DNA of 64,000 nt from Galbibacter sp038433465 (GTDB lineage: Bacteria > Bacteroidota > Bacteroidia > Flavobacteriales > Flavobacteriaceae). The stretch covers positions 62,001 to 126,000 of the forward strand of contig NZ_JAESVF010000003.1 in NCBI RefSeq assembly GCF_038433465.1, written 5' to 3'. Made by a program: the position numbers and the translations under genes. The notes beneath the pieces were generated by a model. It made no database searches. It was not told the origin of the DNA and worked only from the letters and a program-made list of their open reading frames with translations. Shown in pieces: positions 8,228-15,418 of this stretch; within the stretch, counting starts at the first letter, position 1; every line of letters starts with the position of its first letter.

Positions 8228-10027
8228 ATGGAAACAAAGAATAACATAACCAGAGGTGGTCAGTTTTTAGTAAAAGAAACGAAAGCTGAAGATATATTTA
8301 CACCTGAAGATTTTTCAGAAGAACAAAAAATGATGCGCGAATCTGTAATCGAATTTGTAGATCGCGAAATTTGGCCAAATAAAGAACGTTTCGAGAAGAA
8401 AGATTACGCGCTCACGGAAGAAGTAATGCGTAAAGCTGGAGAGCTTGGATTATTAGGAATTGCTGTTCCTGAAGAGTACGACGGACTCGGAATGGGCTTT
8501 GTAACCACCATGCTTGTGTGTGATTATATTTCGGGAGCTACTGGATCGGTTGCTACAGCTTTCGGCGCACATACAGGAATCGGTACCATGCCTATTACAC
8601 TTTATGGAACCGAAGAACAAAAGAAAAAATACGTACCAAAATTGGCTACAGGAGAATGGTTTGGAGCTTACTGTTTAACCGAACCAGGAGCAGGATCGGA
8701 TGCAAATAGCGGGAAAACCAAAGCGGTACTTTCTGAAGATGGTAAACACTATTTGATAAGCGGACAAAAAATGTGGATTTCGAATGCAGGTTTTGCTAGT
8801 GTTTTCATTGTTTTTGCTCGTATTGAAGATGATAAAAATATTACAGGATTTATTGTTGAAAACGATCCTTCTAACGGAATTTCTTTAGGAGAAGAAGAAC
8901 ACAAACTCGGTATCCACTCCTCTTCTACCCGTCAAGTTTTCTTTAACGAAACTAAAGTTCCTGTTGAAAATATGCTTTCAGAGCGAGGAAACGGATTTAA
9001 AATTGCAATGAATGCTCTAAATGTTGGTCGTATTAAACTTTCAGCGGCGTGTTTAGATGCTCAAAGACGTATCATCACCGAAGCTACAAAATATGCAAAC
9101 GAGCGTATTCAGTTTAAAACACCTATCGCAAAATTTGGTGCAATTAAAGCTAAAATTGCCGAAATGGCAACTGCTTGTTACGTAGACGAGTCGGCTGCAT
9201 ACCGTGCTGCAAAAGATATTGAAAACCGAATTGCTATTCGTCAAGAAGAAGGAAACTCGCACCAAGAAGCAGAGTTAAAAGGAGTTGAAGAATTTGCAAT
9301 AGAATGTTCTATTTTAAAAGTTGCAGTATCTGAACATTGCCAAAATACTACCGACGAAGGAATTCAAATTTTTGGAGGAATGGGCTTCTCTGCCGATACT
9401 CCAATGGAATCTGCTTGGCGTGATGCTCGTATCTCAAGAATTTACGAAGGTACCAACGAAATTAACCGTATGCTTTCTGTAGGAATGCTTATCAAAAAAG
9501 CGATGAAAGGACATGTTGATTTATTAGGTCCTGCAACGGCTGTAAAAGATGAATTAATGGGAATTCCTTCTTTTGATACTCCAGATTATTCAGCACTTTT
9601 TACAGAGGAAAAAGAAATGATTGCCAAATTGAAAAAAGCATTTTTAATGGTTGCTGGTGCTGGAGTTCAAAAATACGGACCAGCGTTGGAAGAACACCAA
9701 CAATTATTAATGGCTGCTTCAGATATTTTAATTCAAATATACATGGCAGAATCGGCTATTTTAAGAACCGAAAAGAATGCAAAACGTTTTGGAGAAGACA
9801 GCCAGAAAGAACAAATTGCCATGGCGCAATTAAACCTTTTCAATGCTGTTGAAAAAATTCAAACAAAAGGAAAAGAAGCTATTTCTTCTTTCGCTGAAGG
9901 AGACGAGCAACGCATGATGCTTATGGGACTAAAGCGTTTTACAAAATATGTAAACCTTCCAAATATCGTTGCATTGCGTAACACAATTGCCGATAAAGTA
10001 ACTGCTGAAAACAAATATTGTTTTTAA
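8228..10027 (+). CDS. fadE: Acyl-CoA dehydrogenase
   Basis: 599 aa from the ATG at 8228; the in-frame start at 8204 would place eight residues inside the upstream repeat. It introduces the first double bond of beta-oxidation with FAD. YCLTEPGAGSDANS near residue 155, ISGQKMWISNAG near 175 and RISRIYEGTNEINRML near 400 are the acyl-CoA dehydrogenase signatures; the Glu of YEGT is the expected catalytic base. The length, with a C-terminal extension of about 180 residues, matches very-long-chain type enzymes and B. subtilis FadE. It closes the fad operon before a strong terminator. Confidence 0.93.
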   Translation: METKNNITRGGQFLVKETKAEDIFTPEDFSEEQKMMRESVIEFVDREIWPNKERFEKKDYALTEEVMRKAGELGLLGIAVPEEYDGLGMGFVTTMLVCDYISGATGSVATAFGAHTGIGTMPITLYGTEEQKKKYVPKLATGEWFGAYCLTEPGAGSDANSGKTKAVLSEDGKHYLISGQKMWISNAGFASVFIVFARIEDDKNITGFIVENDPSNGISLGEEEHKLGIHSSSTRQVFFNETKVPVENMLSERGNGFKIAMNALNVGRIKLSAACLDAQRRIITEATKYANERIQFKTPIAKFGAIKAKIAEMATACYVDESAAYRAAKDIENRIAIRQEEGNSHQEAELKGVEEFAIECSILKVAVSEHCQNTTDEGIQIFGGMGFSADTPMESAWRDARISRIYEGTNEINRMLSVGMLIKKAMKGHVDLLGPATAVKDELMGIPSFDTPDYSALFTEEKEMIAKLKKAFLMVAGAGVQKYGPALEEHQQLLMAASDILIQIYMAESAILRTEKNAKRFGEDSQKEQIAMAQLNLFNAVEKIQTKGKEAISSFAEGDEQRMMLMGLKRFTKYVNLPNIVALRNTIADKVTAENKYCF

Positions 10028-10063
10028 GCATAAGCTATAGGTTTTAGGATTTAGTTGTTTTCT

Positions 10064-10094
10064 AAAAACGCCCCAAGTTTTGGGGCGTTTTTTA
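10064..10094 (+). terminator. Terminator of the fad operon
   Basis: AAAAACGCCCCA and TTGGGGCGTTTTT form a strong G+C-rich stem with a short loop, followed by T residues. Confidence 0.92.
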
Positions 10095-10118
10095 TTATAT
10101 TTATCTGTCGTTAATCTT

Positions 10119-10126
10119 TACTTTTG
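10119..10126 (+). promoter_or_regulatory. -7 element before the GNAT gene
   Basis: TACTTTTG fits TAnnTTTG. It ends 12 bases before the ATG at 10139 and overlaps an in-frame TTG at 10124, which argues against that TTG as a start. Confidence 0.6.
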
Positions 10127-10138
10127 CAAAAAAAATCA

Positions 10139-10570
10139 ATGTCGCAATTGTACACAATTAAACTCCTTTCCGCTGAAAATATAGATGAAATTGCAACGCT
10201 AACCCTGCAATTAAATCCTACTAAAACAAAAGTATCGCTTACTGAAATGTTGCAAAAAATGTTTGATTTTAATGGGTATCAATGCTTTGGGTTTTATTAT
10301 AACAATGAACTGGTTGGTGTTTGCAGTGGTTGGACGACCATTAAACTATATTCTGGTAAACAGTTGGAACTCGACAATGTAATTATCGACAGTACATATC
10401 AATCTAAAGGTTTTGGAAAATTATTTATTGAGGAGATTGAAAAATGGGCAAAAACCAATCAGTTTGAAACCATAGAGCTCAACACCTACGTTGCCAACAG
10501 CAGGTCGCATAAATTTTATTTTAACCAAGGGTTTCAAATTATTGGTTATCACTTTCAGAAAAAAATATAA
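10139..10570 (+). CDS. GNAT family N-acetyltransferase
   Basis: 143 aa from the ATG at 10139. The acetyl-CoA binding motif QSKGFGK lies near residue 88, after VIIDSTY, and the C-terminal half has the ANSRSHKFYFNQGF pattern typical of GNAT strand 5 and helix 4. It transfers an acetyl group to an unknown small molecule or peptide. It has its own -7 element and is followed 20 bases later by the DUF1456 gene, which also appears to have its own promoter. The substrate cannot be predicted. Confidence 0.85.
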   Translation: MSQLYTIKLLSAENIDEIATLTLQLNPTKTKVSLTEMLQKMFDFNGYQCFGFYYNNELVGVCSGWTTIKLYSGKQLELDNVIIDSTYQSKGFGKLFIEEIEKWAKTNQFETIELNTYVANSRSHKFYFNQGFQIIGYHFQKKI

Positions 10571-10578
10571 ACTATCGT

Positions 10579-10586
10579 TACCTTTG
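10579..10586 (+). promoter_or_regulatory. -7 element directly before DUF1456 gene
   Basis: TACCTTTG fits TAnnTTTG and ends only four bases before the ATG at 10591, so a transcript from it would be leaderless or nearly so. Confidence 0.55.
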
Positions 10587-10590
10587 CAGC

Positions 10591-10845
10591 ATGGCATTAT
10601 CAAACAACGACATTTTTAAAAAGCTTCGTGTAGCTCACAAATTAAAAGACGAGGATATTGTAAACATCCTAGCATTGGTAGATTTTAGAATCAGTAAAAG
10701 TGAATTAGGTGCTTTTTTCAGAAATGAAAATCATCCAAAATACATGGAGTGTGGCGACCAAATTTTGCGTAATTTTTTAAACGGACTTATTATCCACCTG
10801 CGTGGTCCTATGCCAGAAAAAAAGAAGCCAACTCAGCAGAAGTAA
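10591..10845 (+). CDS. DUF1456 (YehS-like) protein, single-repeat form
   Basis: 84 aa. LSNNDIFKKLRVAHKLKDEDIV and the later RNENHPKY-x-x-C-x-D-x-x-LRNFLNGL block match one DUF1456 unit. E. coli YehS has two such units in about 155 aa; here there is one, followed by a short Pro/Lys-rich tail (GPMPEKKKPTQQK). No function is established for the family. It ends six bases before the convergent flavin oxidoreductase gene. Confidence 0.8.
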   Translation: MALSNNDIFKKLRVAHKLKDEDIVNILALVDFRISKSELGAFFRNENHPKYMECGDQILRNFLNGLIIHLRGPMPEKKKPTQQK

Positions 10846-10851
10846 ATAAGC

Positions 10852-11793
10852 TTATAGCAGACTTACAGCTTTTTTAGCTGCTTCAAATTCAGCAATCATA
10901 TTCTCAACAATTTTTTGTGCAGGAAGGATGTCATTTATCAATCCGCTAATTTGCCCTATTTCAAGTTCTCCTTCTTCTAAATCGCCCTCAAACATTCCGC
11001 GTTTTGCTCTCGCCCTACCTAACAATTTCACCAATTCTTCTTTGGTAGTTCCTTTTGCATACAAGGCTTGTACATCGTTATAAAATTTATTTTTGAGTAG
11101 TCGAACTGGTGCTAATTCTTTCAAAGTTAAGTGTGTATCTCCTTCTTGTGCATTTACCACCAATTCTTTAAAATTGATATGAGAAGATGCCTCTACACTA
11201 GCCACAAAACGACTCCCCACCTGCACTGCATCGGCTCCTAAAACCATTGCTGCAAGCATCCCTTGTCCGGTTGCAATTCCGCCAGCAGCAATAATCGGTA
11301 TCGTAATTTTTTCCTTCACCATTGGGATTAATGTAAAAGTAGTTGTCTCATCTCGTCCGTTATGTCCGCCTGCCTCAAAACCTTCAGCAACAATAGCATC
11401 TACACCAGCTTCTTGAGCTTTCAAGGCAAATTTCACACTGCTAACCACATGCACAACAGTTATTCCATGTTCCTTTAAATAAGAAGTCCACGTTTTAGGG
11501 TTTCCTGCGGAAGTAAAAACAATTTTCACCCCTTCTTCAATAATGATATCCATAAGCTTATCGAGGTCAGGATACAGCATTGGGATATTCACTCCAAACG
11601 GATTTTTAGTCGCTTTTTTACATTTCTGAATATGTTCTCTTAGAATTTCTGGATACATCGAACCAGCACCTAAAGCGCCTAAAGCACCAGCATTTGAAGC
11701 TGCAGAAGCCAATTCCCATCCACTTGCCCAAATCATTCCTGCTTGAATAATTGGATATTTTATTCCGAAAAGTTGAGTGATTTTGTTTTCCAT
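10852..11793 (-). CDS. Nitronate monooxygenase / FabK-like FMN enzyme
   Basis: 313 aa from the ATG at 11793; a longer frame reaching 11850 adds 19 residues with no family match. The fold is the 2-nitropropane dioxygenase TIM barrel: PIIQAGMIWASG at the N-terminus, EGFEAGGHNGRDETT near residue 130 with the active-site His, and AAGGIATGQGMLAAMVLGADAVQVGSRF for FMN phosphate binding. Members either oxidise nitronates or reduce enoyl-ACP (FabK), and the two are hard to separate by motif; I slightly prefer nitronate monooxygenase because neighbouring fatty-acid synthesis genes are absent. Confidence 0.82.
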   Translation of the reverse strand: MENKITQLFGIKYPIIQAGMIWASGWELASAASNAGALGALGAGSMYPEILREHIQKCKKATKNPFGVNIPMLYPDLDKLMDIIIEEGVKIVFTSAGNPKTWTSYLKEHGITVVHVVSSVKFALKAQEAGVDAIVAEGFEAGGHNGRDETTTFTLIPMVKEKITIPIIAAGGIATGQGMLAAMVLGADAVQVGSRFVASVEASSHINFKELVVNAQEGDTHLTLKELAPVRLLKNKFYNDVQALYAKGTTKEELVKLLGRARAKRGMFEGDLEEGELEIGQISGLINDILPAQKIVENMIAEFEAAKKAVSLL

Positions 11794-11796
11794 ACT

Positions 11797-11804
11797 CAAA
11801 TATA
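11797..11804 (-). promoter_or_regulatory. -7 element directly before flavin oxidoreductase gene
   Basis: On the minus strand TATATTTG fits the consensus exactly and is separated from the ATG by three bases (AGT). A transcript starting here would be leaderless. Confidence 0.55.
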
Positions 11805-11840
11805 AGGAGAATGTGGGAGTATGAAAACAGAGATAACTTG

Positions 11841-11883
11841 GAAAAAACAAGGCTATTTAAAAAGTAAACTTTCAAATAGCCTT
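11841..11883 (-). terminator. Terminator of mnmA
   Basis: Read on the minus strand, AAGGCTATTT pairs with AAATAGCCTT, extended by partial pairing of GAAAGT with CTTTTT inside, and is followed by GTTTTTTCC. It lies 24 bases after the mnmA stop codon. Confidence 0.85.
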
Positions 11884-11907
11884 CTATATTTTTTGAGATA
11901 TATAAAA

Positions 11908-13095
11908 TTAACTTATCACACCAGAACCTATAAGCTCATCCTCCTGATAAAAGGCAACAAATTGCCCTTCAGTGATGGCACTTTGAGGTTCGTCGAAATC
12001 TACATACAAGCCCCCATCCACTTGATATAAAGTGGCTTTTTGCAATGGCTGTCTGTAACGAATACGAGCCATTACTTCCATAATTTCGTCGGGGTTTAGC
12101 GCTAAATCTTCTCGAACCCAATGCAATTCGTCGTTGGTAACAAAAAGTGCTTTTCTAAACAATCCAGGATGATTTTTACCTTGCCCAGTATAAATTATAT
12201 TGTCGTTTACATCGGTCTCGATAATAAACAAAGGTTCTGGAGTACCACCAACATTAAGTCCTTTTCGTTGCCCTTTGGTGAAATAATGTGCTCCTTGATG
12301 CTTCCCAACAACTTTTCCGTCATGAGGATTGTAAACAACTTTTTGAGCGTTGTAAGCCAACTCTTCCGCTTTGGTTTTAAACGATGGCGTTTCCTTTTTT
12401 TGAAGAACACTTTCAGCTGCAACCTCAATAATTTGCCCTTCTTTTGGTTTTAATTTTTGCTGAAGAAACTCTGGAAGTCTTACTTTTCCGATGAAGCAAA
12501 GTCCTTGAGAGTCTTTCTTTTCCGCAGTAATTAAATTATTTTCCGCAGCAATTTTACGAACCTCTGGTTTTGTAAGTTCTCCTATCGGAAATAAAGTTCG
12601 ACTTAATTGCTCTTGTGATAATTGACATAAAAAATACGACTGATCTTTATTTCCATCAACCCCAGCCAACAAACGATGAATTGGTTTTCCGTTTATCTCA
12701 ACAGTTTCTTTACGGCAATAATGTCCCGTTGCAACATAATCGGCACCTAAGTCTAATGCGATTTTCATAAACACATCAAACTTAATTTCTCGATTACAAA
12801 GCACATCTGGGTTTGGTGTACGTCCACGCTCGTATTCGTTAAACATATAGTCAACAATGCGCTCCTTGTATTGCTCACTTAAATCGACAGTTTGGAAAGG
12901 AATTCCAAGTTTATCAGCAACAATCATCGCGTCGTTACTATCTTCTAACCACGGACATTCATTTGAAATTGTTACAGAATCGTCATGCCAATTTTTCATA
13001 AACAACCCAATAACATCGTAGCCTTGCTCTTTCAAAAGGTAGGCCGTTACGCTCGAATCAACACCTCCAGATAAACCAACTATAACTCTTTTCAT
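11908..13095 (-). CDS. mnmA: tRNA-specific 2-thiouridylase
   Basis: 395 aa from the ATG at 13095; an upstream in-frame start at 13131 precedes the conserved beginning and is rejected. MnmA places sulfur on U34 of tRNAs for Lys, Glu and Gln. The PP-loop GLSGGVDSSV is at residues 7-16. NPDVLCNREIKF near 97 contains the first catalytic Cys and SQGLCFIGK near 199 the second. The C-terminal beta domain is complete (VRIRYR-like motif present as ARIRYRQPL). It is monocistronic, with its own terminator. Confidence 0.95.
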   Translation of the reverse strand: MKRVIVGLSGGVDSSVTAYLLKEQGYDVIGLFMKNWHDDSVTISNECPWLEDSNDAMIVADKLGIPFQTVDLSEQYKERIVDYMFNEYERGRTPNPDVLCNREIKFDVFMKIALDLGADYVATGHYCRKETVEINGKPIHRLLAGVDGNKDQSYFLCQLSQEQLSRTLFPIGELTKPEVRKIAAENNLITAEKKDSQGLCFIGKVRLPEFLQQKLKPKEGQIIEVAAESVLQKKETPSFKTKAEELAYNAQKVVYNPHDGKVVGKHQGAHYFTKGQRKGLNVGGTPEPLFIIETDVNDNIIYTGQGKNHPGLFRKALFVTNDELHWVREDLALNPDEIMEVMARIRYRQPLQKATLYQVDGGLYVDFDEPQSAITEGQFVAFYQEDELIGSGVIS

Positions 13096-13436
13096 GCGTA
13101 TATTTTTATTCTTTTTCAATTCTGAAATCAATAGTACACTAAAGTATTCTTCTTAGCGTACCATCATCTCATTTGCAAATTTCAAATACTTTGCAAAATT
13201 ACAAAATTAGTAGGAAGGATTAGTCGTGTATTACAAGTCTAACTTTCAATTAAAATAAATAAATTTTATGTTCATCAAAAAAACATTAATCATTAAACAA
13301 CATAAAACACATTGACATTTACAATCAATCAATTAGTGATGTTAAAAATAGTTAATGTTTTATTTTTGTTTAACTTTTATATTAAATTCGTTAAACAATA
13401 TTAAACCTAATAAATCAAACTCAAAAGAAAATCAAC
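13096..13436. other. Gene-free interval between mnmA and the FAS1 lipoprotein
   Basis: 341 very A+T-rich bases separate the divergent genes. It holds a perfect -7 element at 13361-13368 (+) and possibly one at 13194-13201 (-, TAATTTTG). The motif GTTAA/TTAAAC recurs several times between 13341 and 13410. I see no ORF or RNA here. Confidence 0.6.
13361..13368 (+). promoter_or_regulatory. -7 element of the FAS1 lipoprotein gene
   Basis: TATTTTTG fits TAnnTTTG, 68 bases before the start codon. Confidence 0.5.
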
Positions 13437-15260
13437 ATGAAAACACTACTCAACATTACGAAGTACGTTGTTGCCCTGGTTATGATTACAGCACCCATAG
13501 CTTGTTCGGATGACGACGACAACCAAAACCTTCCTGAAACAGAATTAACTATTACACAAACTGCTAGCGCCGATGCTGAATTAAGTATTTTAACAGCTGC
13601 TCTCGTAAAAACAGGACTGAGCACAACGCTTGATGAGGCTGGTACATACACCGTGCTTGCACCAACCAACGCCGCTTTTGAAGCTGCTGGAATTACAGAT
13701 CTAAACGCAGTTTCCGAAGAAACACTAACCAACATTCTTTTAAACCATGTGTTTAATGAAACTTTAATGGCTTCTGATTTAAGTACGATGTACAAGAACA
13801 CTTTAGCTAGCGGTCCTAATGACACCATGCTAAGCATGTACATTAATACCGAAAACACAGTAACATTTAACAACATCGCCTCCCCTACAATGGTTGATAT
13901 TACGGCTTCAAATGGTGTAATTCATAAAGTCGATGGCGTACTTACACTACCTACTATTGTTGATCATGCTGCTGCAAACAGTAACTTTTCAATTTTAGTT
14001 GAGGCACTTGAAAGATTCGGAACTACTTACACCGACTTACTTTCTGGTACCGATGGTTCTCCTTTTACAGTTTTTGCTCCAACCAACGAAGCTTTTGAAG
14101 AACTCTTGGCCACACTTGGAGTTTCTTCTTTAGATGAAGTTGATGACGCCACGCTTGAAGCCGTACTAACCTATCATGTTGTTGTTGGGGCAAATGCCAC
14201 TTCAGAAACATTGAGCAACGAACAAATGATTACCACAGCACAAGGAGAAGATATTACAATCATGACTACTGAAGGTGTGCAAGTAATGGACGCAACAGAT
14301 ATGCCTGCAAATGTAATTGCTGCTGATGTACAAGCGATAAATGGTGTTGTTCATGCAATTGATAAGGTATTATTACCACAAGCAATTATTGATACAATGA
14401 ATCCTACTATTGCAGGATTTGTTTCCATGAATGAAGACTATTCATCTTTATTAACAGCAGTACAAAAAGCAGAATTAGTAGACGTTTTAAATGCTGAAGA
14501 TGCAGGACTAACAGTTTTTGCTCCAAACAATGAAGCATTCGCCACTTTTCTATCAGAAAATAGTTTTAATTCTCTAGATGATGTGCCTACTGAAGTTCTA
14601 AAACAAGTCCTTTTAAATCATGTTATTCAAGGAGAAGTAATGTCAACTGATTTGTCAACAATGTATGCAAATACGTTGGCTACAAATACAGACGGAGACA
14701 ACCTCAGTATTTATGTAAACACTGCTTCAGGTGTTACGCTGAACGGCATTTCTAGTGTAACAACCGCAGATGTTGAAGTAAGTAACGGTGTAATACACGC
14801 TGTAGATGCTGTTATTGGCTTACCTACCATTGTAACTTTTGCTACCGCAGATGCCAACTTTAGCTCATTAGTTGGTGCACTTACTGCTGATGATCAGCCA
14901 GACTTTGTTAGTATCCTTTCTGGTAAAACTGATAGTCCGTTTACAGTATTTGCTCCCGTAAATTCAGCTTTTGAAGCTTTAGAATCTGTGCCGAGCGGCG
15001 CAACATTAACAGCAGTTTTACAACATCATGTAGTTGCTGGAGCAAACGCTAGATCTGAAGATTTATCTAACGGAATGATGGTAACATCACTTGAAGGCGA
15101 CGATATTACAATTACACTTCCAGGCACTGGTGCTAATATAGCAAACTTAACAGACGGTGCTGGAAATTCTGATATCGGAGTAATTGCAGTAGATGTTCAA
15201 GCTACAAATGGTGTAATTCATGCCACAAACAAAGTTTTAATCCCAGATACTACCAATTAA
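13437..15260 (+). CDS. Surface lipoprotein with four fasciclin (FAS1) domains
   Basis: 607 aa. A signal peptide ends in a lipobox (TAPIAC, Cys near residue 22), and the Cys is followed by SDDDD, which matches the Ser plus acidic signal that sends flavobacterial lipoproteins to the cell surface. Four FAS1 domains follow at about 35-170, 175-315, 325-465 and 470-605; each shows the TVFAPTNAAF-like H1 motif (TVLAPTNAAF, TVFAPTNEAF, TVFAPNNEAF, TVFAPVNSAF) and a NGVIHAVD-like H2 motif. Domains 1 and 3 resemble each other (LSTMY-x-NTLA), as do 2 and 4 (SPFTVFAP, GANA-x-SE-x-LSN), so a two-domain unit was duplicated. FAS1 proteins mediate adhesion; partner unknown. Confidence 0.92.
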   Translation: MKTLLNITKYVVALVMITAPIACSDDDDNQNLPETELTITQTASADAELSILTAALVKTGLSTTLDEAGTYTVLAPTNAAFEAAGITDLNAVSEETLTNILLNHVFNETLMASDLSTMYKNTLASGPNDTMLSMYINTENTVTFNNIASPTMVDITASNGVIHKVDGVLTLPTIVDHAAANSNFSILVEALERFGTTYTDLLSGTDGSPFTVFAPTNEAFEELLATLGVSSLDEVDDATLEAVLTYHVVVGANATSETLSNEQMITTAQGEDITIMTTEGVQVMDATDMPANVIAADVQAINGVVHAIDKVLLPQAIIDTMNPTIAGFVSMNEDYSSLLTAVQKAELVDVLNAEDAGLTVFAPNNEAFATFLSENSFNSLDDVPTEVLKQVLLNHVIQGEVMSTDLSTMYANTLATNTDGDNLSIYVNTASGVTLNGISSVTTADVEVSNGVIHAVDAVIGLPTIVTFATADANFSSLVGALTADDQPDFVSILSGKTDSPFTVFAPVNSAFEALESVPSGATLTAVLQHHVVAGANARSEDLSNGMMVTSLEGDDITITLPGTGANIANLTDGAGNSDIGVIAVDVQATNGVIHATNKVLIPDTTN

Positions 15261-15280
15261 AACAATCATTGCTTTTTGAA

Positions 15281-15310
15281 GAGGAGTCACTTTAGGGTGG
15301 CTCTTTTTTA
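15281..15310 (+). terminator. Probable terminator after FAS1 gene
   Basis: GAGTCAC and GTGGCTC pair (one G-T) around TTTAGG, followed by a run of T. Confidence 0.6.
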
Positions 15311-15362
15311 TTGTCTTCATTCGTGCAATTTGATAAAGTTTTAATACGTATTTATAAAACCA

Positions 15363-15398
15363 AAAATCCCCGATTTAAAATTTTAAATCGGGGATTTT
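15363..15398. terminator. Bidirectional terminator between FAS1 gene and yidC
   Basis: A perfect 36-base palindrome: an 18-base arm AAAATCCCCGATTTAAAA and its exact complement. Stem plus flanking A/T runs suit termination on both strands, 20 bases beyond the yidC stop codon. Confidence 0.85.
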
Positions 15399-15418
15399 AT
15401 TATTTTATGGAGTGCTCA

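Noticed and set aside
13421..13876. 151-codon minus-strand frame opposite the FAS1 lipoprotein
   Set aside because: Shadow of the sense gene; the hydrophobic text arises from the complement of Thr/Asn/Ala codons.
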